Numbered from the stretch's first letter, positions 6,871 to 15,141 are shown. The stretch is 34,559 nucleotides of DNA from Streptomyces varsoviensis (GCF_000718635.1 NZ_JOBF01000042.1:1-34559), one strand, 5' to 3'. Notes: a model not told the origin generated them from the sequence alone. Numbers and translations: made by a program.

Positions 6871-9750
6871 ATGACAGAGACGGCGAGTGGCCCGGCACGT
6901 GGCTCCCGTTCCAAGGGAGCCAAGACGAGCAAGGGTCTGCGTATCGAGCGCATCCACACCACCCCCGGCGTGCACCCGTACGACGAGGTGGTCTGGGAGC
7001 GCCGTGACGTCGTCATGACCAACTGGCGCGACGGCTCGGTCAACTTCGAGCAGCGTGGCGTCGAGTTCCCCGACTCCTGGTCGGTGAACGCGGTCAACAT
7101 CGTCACCAGCAAGTACTTCCGCGGCGCGGTCGGCTCCCCCGACCGCGAGGCCAGCCTGAAGCAGCTCATCGACCGCGTGGTGCGCACGTACCGCGACGCC
7201 GGCGAGCGGAACGGCTACTTCGCCTCCCCGGCCGACGCCGAGATCTTCGACCACGAGCTGACCTACGCGCTGCTGCACCAGGTCTTCAGCTTCAACTCGC
7301 CGGTCTGGTTCAACGTCGGCACCAAGCAGCCGCAGCAGGTCTCCGCCTGCTTCATCCTCTCCGTCGACGACTCCATGGACTCGATCCTGGACTGGTACAA
7401 GGAAGAGGGGATGATCTTCAAGGGCGGCTCCGGCGCCGGCCTGAACCTCTCCCGCATCCGCTCCTCCAAGGAGCTGCTCTCCTCCGGCGGCAACGCCTCC
7501 GGCCCGGTCTCCTTCATGCGCGGCGCCGACGCCTCCGCCGGAACGATCAAGTCCGGCGGCGCCACCCGGCGCGCGGCCAAGATGGTCGTGCTCGACGTCG
7601 ACCACCCCGACATCGAGGCCTTCATCGAGACCAAGGTGAAGGAGGAGGAGAAGGTCCGCGCGCTGCGCGACGCCGGCTTCGACATGGACTTGGGCGGCGA
7701 CGACATCACGTCCGTCCAGTACCAGAACGCCAACAACTCGGTCCGCGTGAACGACGAGTTCATGAAGGCCGTGGAGACCGGTTCGACCTTCGGCCTGCGG
7801 GGCCGCATGGACAACGAGGTCATCGAGGAGGTCGACGCCAAGTCGCTCTTCCGCAAGATGGCCGAGGCGGCCTGGGCCTGCGCCGACCCGGGCATCCAGT
7901 ACGACGACACCATCAACCACTGGCACACCTCGCCGGAGTCGGGCCGCATCACCGCGTCCAACCCCTGCAGCGAGTACATGCACCTGGACAACTCCTCGTG
8001 CAACCTCGCCTCGCTCAACCTCATGAAGTTCCTGCGCGACGACGACCAGGGCAACCAGTCGTTCGACGCCGAGCGCTTCGCCAAGGTCGTCGAGCTGGTC
8101 ATCACCGCGATGGACATCTCCATCTGCTTCGCCGACTTCCCGACCGAGAAGATCGGCGAGACCACCCGCGCCTTCCGCCAGCTCGGCATCGGCTACGCCA
8201 ACCTCGGCGCCCTGCTCATGGCCACCGGCCACGCGTACGACTCCGACGGCGGCCGCGCCCTGGCCGGCGCCATCACCTCGCTGATGACCGGAACCTCGTA
8301 CAAGCGCTCCGCCGAGCTCGCCGCGGTCGTCGGCCCGTACGACGGCTACGCCCGCAACGCCGACGCCCACAAGCGCGTCATGAAGCAGCACGCCGACGCC
8401 AACGGCGCCGCCAAGCGCATGGACGACCTGGACACCCCGGTCTGGGCCGCGGCCACCGAGGCGTGGCAGGACGTCCTCCGGCTCGGCGAGAAGAACGGCT
8501 TCCGCAACGCGCAGGCGTCCGTGCTCGCGCCGACCGGCACCATCGGCCTGATGATGGACTGCGACACCACGGGCGTCGAGCCGGACCTGGCCCTGGTCAA
8601 GTTCAAGAAGCTCGTCGGCGGCGGCTCCATGCAGATCGTGAACAACACGGTCCCCAAGGCGCTCAAGCGTCTCGGCTACGCCCCCGAGCAGGTCGAGGCG
8701 ATCGTCGCCCACATCGCCGACCACGGCAATGTCATCGACGCCCCCGGCCTCGACCCGGCCCACTACGAGGTCTTCGACTGCGCCATGGGCGAGCGGTCGA
8801 TCTCCGCCATGGGCCACGTGCGGATGATGGCGGCCGCGCAGCCGTTCCTGTCCGGCGCGATCTCCAAGACCGTCAACGTCCCCGAGGCGGCCACCGTCGA
8901 GGAGATCGAAGAGGTCTACTACGAGGGCTGGAAGCTCGGCCTCAAGGCCCTGGCGATCTACCGCGACAACTGCAAGGTCGGCCAGCCGCTCTCCGCCAAG
9001 AAGAAGGAGGAGGCCAAGGCCGAGGAGCCCGCCGCGGAGAAGGTCGTCGAGTACCGCCCGGTCCGCAAGCGCCTCCCCAAGGGCCGCCCCGGCATCACCA
9101 CCTCCTTCACGGTCGGCGGCGCCGAGGGCTACATGACCGCCAATTCCTACCCGGACGACGGTCTCGGCGAGGTCTTCCTGAAGATGTCCAAGCAGGGCTC
9201 GACCCTGGCGGGCATGATGGACGCCTTCTCCATCGCGGTCTCCGTGGGCCTTCAGTACGGCGTGCCGCTGGAGACCTACGTCTCCAAGTTCACCAACATG
9301 CGCTTCGAGCCGGCCGGCATGACGGACGACCCGGACGTGCGGATGGCGCAGTCGATCGTCGACTACATCTTCCGCCGCCTGGCCCTCGACTTCCTGCCCT
9401 TCGAGACGCGCTCCGCGCTCGGCATCCACTCCGCCGGTGAGCGCCAGCGCCACCTGGAGACGGGTTCGTACGAGCCGAACGACGACGAGATGGACGTGGA
9501 GGGCCTGGCCCAGTCCGCGCCCCGGCACGTCGAGGCCCCCAAGGAGAAGGAGGCGGCCCCCGCCTCCGAGGTCGTCGAGGCCGCCGCGGCCCCGGCCCCG
9601 AGGCAGGCGCACAACAGCACCGAACTGGTGGAGATGCAGCTCGGCCTCAACGCCGACGCCCCGCTCTGCTTCTCGTGCGGCACCAAGATGCGCCGCGCGG
9701 GTAGCTGCTACCTCTGCGAGGGCTGCGGCTCGACCAGCGGCTGCAGCTGA
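6871..9750 (+). CDS. nrdJ: NrdJ, class II B12-dependent ribonucleoside-diphosphate reductase
   Basis: Adenosylcobalamin-dependent RNR making deoxynucleotides with or without oxygen. It has 959 residues from the ATG, which is chosen over an upstream in-frame TTG because GGGAGG lies just before it. NPCSE (364-368) holds the thiyl-radical Cys366 and Glu368. Cys160 (QQVSACF) and Cys377 (SSCNLAS) are the likely redox pair; the 11-residue spacing of Cys366 and Cys377 equals that in Thermotoga NrdJ. PTGTIGLMMDCDTTGVEPD and GGGSMQIVN are further family motifs. The C-terminus carries a Cys-rich tail (CFSC...CYLCEGC...C), probably the shuttle or zinc-binding thiols for re-reduction. A Glu/Lys/Ala-rich linker separates the body from the tail. 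No cobalamin riboswitch is seen upstream, as expected if the B12-regulated RNR is the class I operon elsewhere. Confidence 0.97.
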   Translation: MTETASGPARGSRSKGAKTSKGLRIERIHTTPGVHPYDEVVWERRDVVMTNWRDGSVNFEQRGVEFPDSWSVNAVNIVTSKYFRGAVGSPDREASLKQLIDRVVRTYRDAGERNGYFASPADAEIFDHELTYALLHQVFSFNSPVWFNVGTKQPQQVSACFILSVDDSMDSILDWYKEEGMIFKGGSGAGLNLSRIRSSKELLSSGGNASGPVSFMRGADASAGTIKSGGATRRAAKMVVLDVDHPDIEAFIETKVKEEEKVRALRDAGFDMDLGGDDITSVQYQNANNSVRVNDEFMKAVETGSTFGLRGRMDNEVIEEVDAKSLFRKMAEAAWACADPGIQYDDTINHWHTSPESGRITASNPCSEYMHLDNSSCNLASLNLMKFLRDDDQGNQSFDAERFAKVVELVITAMDISICFADFPTEKIGETTRAFRQLGIGYANLGALLMATGHAYDSDGGRALAGAITSLMTGTSYKRSAELAAVVGPYDGYARNADAHKRVMKQHADANGAAKRMDDLDTPVWAAATEAWQDVLRLGEKNGFRNAQASVLAPTGTIGLMMDCDTTGVEPDLALVKFKKLVGGGSMQIVNNTVPKALKRLGYAPEQVEAIVAHIADHGNVIDAPGLDPAHYEVFDCAMGERSISAMGHVRMMAAAQPFLSGAISKTVNVPEAATVEEIEEVYYEGWKLGLKALAIYRDNCKVGQPLSAKKKEEAKAEEPAAEKVVEYRPVRKRLPKGRPGITTSFTVGGAEGYMTANSYPDDGLGEVFLKMSKQGSTLAGMMDAFSIAVSVGLQYGVPLETYVSKFTNMRFEPAGMTDDPDVRMAQSIVDYIFRRLALDFLPFETRSALGIHSAGERQRHLETGSYEPNDDEMDVEGLAQSAPRHVEAPKEKEAAPASEVVEAAAAPAPRQAHNSTELVEMQLGLNADAPLCFSCGTKMRRAGSCYLCEGCGSTSGCS

Positions 9751-9810
9751 AGCTGATCCGCCGCCACGTCGGACGGCACACCGCCGCCCGATGTGACAGG
9801 TAAGCACAGG

Positions 9811-9843
9811 TAAGGGGCGCCGCCCATTGGGCAGCGCCCCTTA
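9811..9843 (+). terminator. nrdRJ terminator
   Basis: Stem TAAGGGGCGC-c-GCCC (9811-9825) and GGGC-a-GCGCCCCTTA (9829-9843), with one C/A mismatch and a 3-nt ATT loop, 60 nt past the nrdJ stop. Confidence 0.8.
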
Positions 9844-9883
9844 CCCATGTCCCCAGGAGCGACCTCGCGACCGGGCCGCCGCT

Positions 9884-9889
9884 TACACT
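9884..9889 (+). promoter_or_regulatory. -10 hexamer for leaderless DinB-like gene
   Basis: TACACT ends 6 nt before the ATG at 9896 and no Shine-Dalgarno sequence is present, so transcription probably starts at the A of the start codon. Confidence 0.65.
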
Positions 9890-9895
9890 CCTGCG

Positions 9896-10402
9896 ATGAC
9901 CATAGAACGGATCAGCCCGCCCCTGACCGGCGGCGAGCGGGAGACGCTGCGCGCCTACCTCGACTTCCACCGCGCGACCCTCGCCATGAAATGCGAGGGC
10001 CTCGGGGACGAGGAACTGCGCCGTCGCTCGATGCCGCCGTCGACGCTGTCGCTGCTCGGGCTCGTGCGGCACATGGCCGAGGTGGAGCGCACCTGGTTCC
10101 GCCGGGTGATCAACCGGGAGGACATCCCCTTCGTCTGGTCCGCGACGGGCGATTACCAGGAGGCGTACGACACCAGCGGAGCCACACGGGCCGAAGCCTT
10201 CGACGCCTGGCAGCGGGAGGTCGAGCACGCGCGGCGGATCGAGCGGGAGGCGGAATCGCTCGACATCACCGGATATCAGCCCCGATGGGAAGAGCATGTG
10301 TCGCTGCGACTGGTCATGCTGCACCTGATACACGAATATGCCCGGCACAATGGCCACGCCGATTTCCTGCGCGAGGGAATCGACGGGACCGTGGGTGCTT
10401 GA
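9896..10402 (+). CDS. DinB/YfiT-like four-helix protein (DUF664)
   Basis: Protein of 168 residues in the DinB superfamily, four-helix bundles that often bind a metal with three histidines and include thiol-transferases for low-molecular-weight thiols such as mycothiol. Seen: TLSLLGLVRHMAEVERTWFRRVI at ~50-72 with the first His of the metal triad, and LVMLHLIHEYARHNGHADFLRE near residues 139-160 carrying the HxxxHxxH-like cluster. The ATG is chosen because a TACACT -10 lies 6 nt upstream (leaderless). The actual reaction cannot be read from sequence. It is unrelated to DNA polymerase IV, also called DinB. Confidence 0.85.
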   Translation: MTIERISPPLTGGERETLRAYLDFHRATLAMKCEGLGDEELRRRSMPPSTLSLLGLVRHMAEVERTWFRRVINREDIPFVWSATGDYQEAYDTSGATRAEAFDAWQREVEHARRIEREAESLDITGYQPRWEEHVSLRLVMLHLIHEYARHNGHADFLREGIDGTVGA

Positions 10403-10408
10403 GACCGA

Positions 10409-10473
10409 GACGTTCTGAGGCTGAGGCGTTCTGAGGCTGTGACGTTTCTTGGGCTGTGACGTTCTTGGCCTGT
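10409..10473 (+). repeat. Four tandem 16-17 bp imperfect repeats
   Basis: Units at 10409-10424, 10425-10440, 10441-10457 and 10458-10473 share the pattern GACGTTCTgaGGCTGt. They start 6 nt after the DinB-like stop. No stem-loop is evident, so this is not an ordinary terminator. The rest of the gap to 10569 holds nothing I recognise. Confidence 0.7.
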
Positions 10474-10569
10474 CCGGGCCGAGGAGGGGCGGAACGACCG
10501 GGCCCGCGGGGCGGCCGGCCTGCTCTCACCAGCCGCCATTCCATGGGTTTCCCCAGGTCAGCGCCGTTT

Positions 10570-11100
10570 TCAGGTCTGGCCGCCACCCATGGCCGCGGCG
10601 AACGACGTCGGGTCGGTGTCGAATCCTCGGGTCGCCTCGTGGAATTTCCACTTTCCCGAGGCGTCCCGCGTGAATTCGGCGACCGTCGAGGCAGTCGACC
10701 CGGCGACGGCGGAGAAATCGCTTTCCATCAGCACCGTATATCCTTCGAGGACCTTTATCCCCGTGTTCGCGACGTCGCCGAATGTTTTGCGGCCGTCGCG
10801 CTGCTGAATGGCCACGCCCACGACCACCCGTGTGTATACGGGCGCGAGCCGGTCGAGCTCCAGCGTCATCACCTCATCGGAGCCGAAACCCTGGCCGGTC
10901 CGGCTGTCCCGGTTGAGAGTGATCGTGCCGTCCGGCGACCGGCTGTCGAAGTGCACGAGGTACGCGGGCGCGCCGTGCGGGGCATCCGCGGCGAAGGTCG
11001 CGGCGATGATGTCGAGGTCGTGGGCGGGCGAGCCGGACGGGCTCGGGTCCCATTTCAGCGTCACCTTGACCTTCTCGATGCCCTTGTTGAGGCCGCTCAT
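10570..11100 (-). CDS. TerD-family (tellurium resistance / stress) protein
   Basis: TerD-domain protein of 176 residues, starting MSGLNKGIEKVKVTLKWDPS and carrying the family core DLDIIAATF, VHFDSRSPDGTITLNRDSRT and DEVMTLELDRL. The acidic residues in these loops bind calcium in known TerD proteins. Members associate with the membrane inner face or with cell-surface stress complexes; Streptomyces have many paralogues with roles in tellurite resistance and differentiation. The ATG has AGGAAGGGA ~6 nt upstream. The gene stands alone: there is no terABCE or TerD partner beside it. It is divergent from the DUF4937 gene. Some bases in its 3' half are AT-ended more often than neighbours, but the frame is intact. 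Confidence 0.92.
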   Translation of the reverse strand: MSGLNKGIEKVKVTLKWDPSPSGSPAHDLDIIAATFAADAPHGAPAYLVHFDSRSPDGTITLNRDSRTGQGFGSDEVMTLELDRLAPVYTRVVVGVAIQQRDGRKTFGDVANTGIKVLEGYTVLMESDFSAVAGSTASTVAEFTRDASGKWKFHEATRGFDTDPTSFAAAMGGGQT

Positions 11101-11226
11101 TGGTCGTCCCTTCCTCGTAACTGCCCAGGACCCAGCGCTGGTTGACCATGTTGCCACCCTTGCCGGAGCGAGGAGCCCGGACGGCCCCGGCGCCCCAAGG
11201 CGTGATACGTGCCACTGCCAGCGCCG

Positions 11227-11232
11227 TACGAT
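11227..11232 (+). promoter_or_regulatory. -10 hexamer for leaderless DUF4937 gene
   Basis: TACGAT lies 6 nt before the GTG at 11239. There is no ribosome site, so the transcript likely begins at the GTG. Confidence 0.6.
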
Positions 11233-11238
11233 GGCGCC

Positions 11239-11844
11239 GTGCTGGTCAAGTGGATTCGCTGCACCGTGGTGGACCGCCGCGGTTTCGAGCGAGGGCAGCG
11301 GAAATGGGCGGGATTGCTCGGCGAACCGGGGTTCCGGGGACAGGGTGGAGGTTGGAGCAAGGGGCGCCCGCACGTGGCGCATCTCTTCGAGTTCTGGGAG
11401 AGCCGGTCGTTCTACGACTCCTTCATGGCGCGTTCGCACGACAGGCTGGCGGCCGCGCAGACCGGCACGTACAAAGACCTGCAGGTCCGGCTCTTCGAGC
11501 ACCAGCTCGACGTGAAGGTCGGCTTCCGGCCGCACTTCGCGGACGCGGACGTGGTGCGCGTCGCGCACTGCCGGGTCCGCGAGGAACGGCTGGAGCACTT
11601 CACCCTGATGCAGGAAAAGGTGTGGAACCCGGCGATGGCCGGCTCGCCCGGCATGCTGCGCGGCTCGTTCGGCCAGGCGCCCGGCGGCGAGTTCCTGGTG
11701 CTGTCGATGTGGGACTCCCAGGCCGAACACGGCAAGTACCGCACGGACCGGGTCGAGCGGCTCGCGTCGAGGACGCAGATCGAAGCGGACATGACAGCGA
11801 TAGCCGGGGACGTGGTCGCCATCGAGCCCTCCTGGACCGTCTGA
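11239..11844 (+). CDS. YdbC-like DUF4937 family protein
   Basis: Protein of 201 residues beginning (V)LVKWIRCTVVDRRGFERGQRKW, the opening of the YdbC/DUF4937 family. It appears to be two ferredoxin-like dimeric alpha/beta-barrel (ABM-like) repeats: the first around HLFEFWESRSFYDSFMARSHDRLAA, the second around VVRVAHCRVREERLEHFTLM and LSMWDSQAEHGKYR. Such folds are found in monooxygenases and heme- or aldehyde-handling enzymes, but no function is established for this family. The GTG is preferred over an upstream in-frame GTG at 11209 because the leaderless -10 fits it. Confidence 0.85.
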   Translation: MLVKWIRCTVVDRRGFERGQRKWAGLLGEPGFRGQGGGWSKGRPHVAHLFEFWESRSFYDSFMARSHDRLAAAQTGTYKDLQVRLFEHQLDVKVGFRPHFADADVVRVAHCRVREERLEHFTLMQEKVWNPAMAGSPGMLRGSFGQAPGGEFLVLSMWDSQAEHGKYRTDRVERLASRTQIEADMTAIAGDVVAIEPSWTV

Positions 11845-11928
11845 CGCCTCCCACCAATCCCACCAGGCCCTTCACGCCCTGTAGCGGCTGTCCACGGACG
11901 GTATGAGGCGGGTCGCCACCGCTCGATC

Positions 11929-11934
11929 TACGCT
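11929..11934 (+). promoter_or_regulatory. -10 hexamer for histidine phosphatase gene
   Basis: TACGCT lies 7 nt before the ATG at 11942. GGAG also lies in the gap, only 3 nt from the ATG, so leaderless initiation is more likely than normal ribosome binding. Confidence 0.55.
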
Positions 11935-11941
11935 GGAGTGC

Positions 11942-12601
11942 ATGGCACGGCCCCGGCGCATAGTCCTCATCCGGCACGGAGAATCGGAGGGGAATGTCGA
12001 CGACACGGTGTACGAACGAGAACCCGACCACGCCCTGAGCCTCACGGAGACCGGACGCAAGCAGGCCGAGGAGGCCGGCGCGGGGCTCCGCGAGATCTTC
12101 GGCGACGAGCGCGTCTCCGCGTACGTCTCGCCCTACCGGCGCACTCACCAGACCTTCCAGGCGCTCCGCCTCGACGCCTCCCGGGTTCGGGTCCGCGAGG
12201 AGCCGCGGCTGCGCGAGCAGGACTGGGGGAACTGGCAGGACCGCGACGACGTGCGCAAGCAGAAGGCGTACCGCGACGCCTACGGGCACTTCTTCTACCG
12301 CTTCGCCCAGGGCGAGTCCGGCGCCGACGTGTACGACCGCGTCGGAGCCTTCCTGGAGAGCCTGTGGCGCAGCTTCGAGGACCCCTCCCACCCGCCGAAC
12401 GTCCTGCTCGTCACGCACGGGCTGACCATGCGCCTCTTCTGCATGAGGTGGCTGCATTGGAGCGTCGCGGAATTCGAGTCCCTCTCGAACCCCGGCAACG
12501 CCGAATCCCGCGCCCTGCTCCTCGGCGACGACGGCCGCTACCACCTTGACCGCCCGTTCGAACGCTGGTGCACACCGGAGCCGTACGGCATCGCGGGTTA
12601 G
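11942..12601 (+). CDS. Histidine phosphatase (phosphoglycerate mutase-like) family protein
   Basis: Branch-1 histidine phosphatase, 219 residues. The catalytic LIRHGESEGN motif is near residue 10, so the start at 11942 leaves just the normal beta strand before it. Arg in SPYRRTHQTFQAL, the acidic REQDWGNWQDRDD loop and the second histidine in LLVTHGLTMRLF complete the active site. The substrate is unknown: the family includes broad phosphatases, phosphoglycerate mutases and alpha-ribazole phosphatases. The TAG stop forms the first three bases of the next gene's -10 hexamer (TAGAGT), so the two genes abut with separate promoters. Confidence 0.93.
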   Translation: MARPRRIVLIRHGESEGNVDDTVYEREPDHALSLTETGRKQAEEAGAGLREIFGDERVSAYVSPYRRTHQTFQALRLDASRVRVREEPRLREQDWGNWQDRDDVRKQKAYRDAYGHFFYRFAQGESGADVYDRVGAFLESLWRSFEDPSHPPNVLLVTHGLTMRLFCMRWLHWSVAEFESLSNPGNAESRALLLGDDGRYHLDRPFERWCTPEPYGIAG

Positions 12602-12604
12602 AGT
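12599..12604 (+). promoter_or_regulatory. -10 hexamer for ADP-ribosylglycohydrolase gene, overlapping the upstream stop codon
   Basis: TAGAGT begins with the TAG stop of the phosphatase gene and lies 8 nt before the ATG at 12613. No Shine-Dalgarno sequence is seen. Confidence 0.6.
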
Positions 12605-12612
12605 TCACTGCG

Positions 12613-13503
12613 ATGACCGCTGACCGATCTGCTCGCGCTCTCTCCAGTCTCCGCGGGCTGACCGTGGGCGACGCCCTCGGCTCCCAGTTCTTCGTCCCCG
12701 CCAACTACCCCTCCCTCAAGCGCCGCGAACTGCCGCCCGCCCCCTGGCAGTGGACGGACGACACCGAGATGGCCTGCTCCGTGGTGGCCGTCCTGTTCGA
12801 GTACGGACGCGTCGACCAGGACGCCCTCGCCCGCTCCTTCGCCGTCCACCACGACTTCGACCGCGGCTACGGGCCCGCCGTGAACCGCATGCTGCGCCTG
12901 ATCCGCGAAGGCGGCGACTGGCGCGAGCTCGCCGCCGGCCTCTTCCAGGGTCAGGGCTCCTGGGGCAACGGCGCGGCCATGCGGATCGCCCCGCTGGGCG
13001 CCTGGTACGCGGACGACCCGGAGCAGGCCACGCACCAGGCGGAGATCTCGGCCTACACCACGCACCAGCACCGCGAGGCCGTGGCCGGGGCGATGGCCGT
13101 GGCCGCCGCGGCCTCCCTGGCCGCCGCCCCCGAGCCGCCGAGCCCGGCCGACCTGCTGGACTCGGTGGTCGAGCTGGTGCCGCGCAGCGCCGTCCAGGCG
13201 GGGCTGCGCCGGGCCCGCGACATGCTCGACTACGGGGACGCGAGCACCGTGGCCGCGGTGCTCGGCTGCGGCCGCCGCACCAGCGCCCACGACACCGTCC
13301 CCTTCGCCCTGTGGTCCGCCGCCCGCAGCCTCGACTCCTTCGAGACGGCGTTCTGGACCACCGCCCAGGTGGGCGGTGACGTGGACACGACCTGCGCCAT
13401 CGTCGGCGGCGTGGTCGCGGCGGGGGAGCGGGGCGCCCCGCCGATCGAGTGGCTGGAGCGTACGGAGCCGCTGCCCGACTGGCTCCGCACCGTGGAAAAC
13501 TGA
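12613..13503 (+). CDS. ADP-ribosylglycohydrolase (DraG/ARH) family protein
   Basis: Hydrolase of the DraG/ARH fold, 296 residues, which removes ADP-ribose from proteins or small molecules using two magnesium ions. Metal-ligand motifs are present: [12 protein letters not shown] (~14-25), [10 protein letters not shown] (~42) and near the C-terminus [18 protein letters not shown] (~255-272). [20 protein letters not shown] (~116-135) is another conserved block. The ATG is chosen for its leaderless -10 and because the fold begins immediately after it. No ADP-ribosyltransferase partner is beside it, so the target is unknown. Confidence 0.93.
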   Translation: MTADRSARALSSLRGLTVGDALGSQFFVPANYPSLKRRELPPAPWQWTDDTEMACSVVAVLFEYGRVDQDALARSFAVHHDFDRGYGPAVNRMLRLIREGGDWRELAAGLFQGQGSWGNGAAMRIAPLGAWYADDPEQATHQAEISAYTTHQHREAVAGAMAVAAAASLAAAPEPPSPADLLDSVVELVPRSAVQAGLRRARDMLDYGDASTVAAVLGCGRRTSAHDTVPFALWSAARSLDSFETAFWTTAQVGGDVDTTCAIVGGVVAAGERGAPPIEWLERTEPLPDWLRTVEN

Positions 13504-13597
13504 CCGCCCGGGCCCGCGAGGTATCGATCAGGGCACGGTCCGGCCCCGCGTCCGGATTCGACGGGTACCGGGGGCGGACACGACGGCTCAAGGGGCG

Positions 13598-13603
13598 TAC
13601 GCT
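13598..13603 (+). promoter_or_regulatory. -10 hexamer for rnhB
   Basis: TACGCT, 10 nt before the ATG at 13614, with no ribosome site between. It leaves at most a 3-4 nt leader. Confidence 0.45.
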
Positions 13604-13613
13604 TGCTCGCGCC

Positions 13614-14315
13614 ATGCCGTACGAACCGCCCACCCACAGCGTCGAGCGCTCGCTCCGTGCCACCACCGGAGCCAAGATCGTCGCCGGAGTCGACGAAGTC
13701 GGTCGCGGGGCCTGGGCCGGCCCCGTCACCGTGTGCGCCGCCGTCACCGGACTGCGCCGCGCCCCGGCCGGGCTCACCGACTCCAAGCTGCTGACCGTCA
13801 AGCGCCGCACCGAGCTCGCCGCCGAGCTGCGGACCTGGGTCACCGCGCACGCGCTCGGCCACTCCTCCCCGCAGGAGATCGACGAGTTGGGCATGACGGC
13901 CGCCCTCAGGCTGGCCGCCGTACGAGCCTTGGAAGCGCTGCCCGTACAACCCGACGCGGTGATCCTCGACGGCAACCACGACTACCTCGGAGCGCCCTGG
14001 CGGGTGCGTACGGTCATCAAGGGCGACCAGTCCTGCATCGCCGTCGCCGCGGCCTCCGTGATCGCCAAGGTCACGCGGGACGCGATGATGGCCGAACTCG
14101 GCGTCGACCACGCGGATTTCGCCTTCGTCGACAACGCCGGATACCCCTCGCCGGTGCATCAGGCCGCCCTGGCCGAGCTGGGTCCGACTCCGCACCACCG
14201 ATTGTCCTGGTCCTATCTGGACGCGCTGCCCCGATGGCAGCACCTAAAGCGGGCCCGCAGCGCCCCGGAAACTGCTGCTCTGGAGGCCAGTGGCCAGCTC
14301 GGTTTCGATATCTGA
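13614..14315 (+). CDS. rnhB: Ribonuclease HII
   Basis: Removes ribonucleotides and RNA primers from RNA-DNA hybrids. It has 233 residues, a normal RNase HII length. The signature [13 protein letters not shown] (~24-36) carries the first catalytic Asp and Glu plus the GRG nucleotide-binding loop; [17 protein letters not shown] (third Asp) and [11 protein letters not shown] (fourth Asp) follow in order. The frame is open back to 13449, but that would overlap the previous gene; the ATG at 13614 fits both the fold and the leaderless -10. Its role fits the DNA-metabolism character of the locus. Confidence 0.96.
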   Translation: MPYEPPTHSVERSLRATTGAKIVAGVDEVGRGAWAGPVTVCAAVTGLRRAPAGLTDSKLLTVKRRTELAAELRTWVTAHALGHSSPQEIDELGMTAALRLAAVRALEALPVQPDAVILDGNHDYLGAPWRVRTVIKGDQSCIAVAAASVIAKVTRDAMMAELGVDHADFAFVDNAGYPSPVHQAALAELGPTPHHRLSWSYLDALPRWQHLKRARSAPETAALEASGQLGFDI

Positions 14316-14361
14316 GCGGCCCGACCGCCACCCGCCGACGCGACCCGCACCGGCGTTTGAT

Positions 14362-14367
14362 TAACAT
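14362..14367 (+). promoter_or_regulatory. -10 hexamer for leaderless gene at 14374
   Basis: TAACAT lies 6 nt before the ATG at 14374 in a locally AT-rich patch (TTTGATTAACAT), with no ribosome site. Confidence 0.6.
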
Positions 14368-14373
14368 CAGCCC

Positions 14374-15045
14374 ATGCCTCTCATCCCCGAGGAGCCTCAG
14401 ATTCACGAGAGTGTCCCGGGTCCCCGCGCTACTCCGGCCGCCGGCCGCACCGCGCCGACCCCCCGTCCTGTCCCTGGTCCTGGCCCCCGCCCCGCCCCGA
14501 AGCGGCCCGGTGTTCCGGGCCCGAGCCGGAGCTCGGCCACGGCCCCGTCCCAGCGCACCCCGCGTGACGCGGCGGTGAACGCTCCGGCGGCCGAGGACGC
14601 CGCCGCGTCCCGGCCCGCCGCTCCCGCCGTGTCCGACGCGGCCACGTCCGCATCCGCGACCCCGCAGATCCAACTGATCCCCGCCGCCGCGGACGGGGCT
14701 CTGGACGCGGCCGACGAAGCCGTCGACCTGCTGCTGGACTCCGGCCGGGCACCCGGCGAGATCCTGGTGCTCACCACCGGAGACCCGCACCCGTGGGCGG
14801 CGCACGAGCTGTCCTTCGGCGAGGCGTCCTACTGGGCGCAGCACGACGCCGGTGACGATGTCTTCTACGCCCTCGCCGCCGCCGAGCGGGCCAAGGGCCG
14901 CCCGGTCGTGGTGGTCGCCGTCAACGGCGGGGCGGACGAGGCCGTGTCCGCCGCGCTGCCGACCGCGATGGCCCGCGCCGGTGTGCTGCTGATCATCTGC
15001 GGCGACCCGCAGCGCATCAACGCCGTGATCTCCACGAGCGTCTAG
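14374..15045 (+). CDS. Protein with disordered Pro/Ala N-terminus and a UvrD-helicase-C-terminal-like domain
   Basis: Protein of 223 residues. Residues ~10-100 are Pro/Ala/Arg-rich and probably disordered. From ~105 the sequence resembles the last part of UvrD-like helicase domain 2: EILVLTTGDPHPW, DDVFYALAAAERAKGRPVVVVAV (compare motif V, VFYATVAGFKGLERPVVVLAV) and LPTAMARAGVLLIICGDP (compare motif VI, LYTGMSRARDLLVVCGD). Walker A, Walker B and the arginine of motif VI are not evident, so it should not be an active helicase alone. This relation rests on my recognition of motifs, not on a search. It may bind nucleotide or act as a regulator of another helicase. It ends convergent to the minus-strand gene at 15142. 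Confidence 0.7.
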   Translation: MPLIPEEPQIHESVPGPRATPAAGRTAPTPRPVPGPGPRPAPKRPGVPGPSRSSATAPSQRTPRDAAVNAPAAEDAAASRPAAPAVSDAATSASATPQIQLIPAAADGALDAADEAVDLLLDSGRAPGEILVLTTGDPHPWAAHELSFGEASYWAQHDAGDDVFYALAAAERAKGRPVVVVAVNGGADEAVSAALPTAMARAGVLLIICGDPQRINAVISTSV

Positions 15046-15118
15046 TACGCGGCAACCCGTATGTGGCGGATCGTCGGTCGGCCGTCCTCGCGCAGAAGGC
15101 GACCGACCGGCGTTCTCG

Positions 15119-15141
15119 CATACGGGCCCCGGCCCCGTATG
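15119..15141 (-). terminator. Hairpin between convergent genes at 15 kb
   Basis: CATACGGG (15119-15126) and CCCGTATG (15134-15141) form an 8-bp stem with a 7-nt loop, directly against the stop of the minus-strand gene. A second inverted repeat, GTCGGTCG (15073-15080) with CGACCGAC (15100-15107), lies closer to the plus-strand gene. Confidence 0.55.

Noticed and set aside
6376..9807. Very long open frame on the minus strand opposite nrdJ
   Set aside because: It mirrors nrdJ codon bias, has no recognisable domain, and nrdJ is certain on the other strand. The same holds for other long antisense frames, for example 970-2934.
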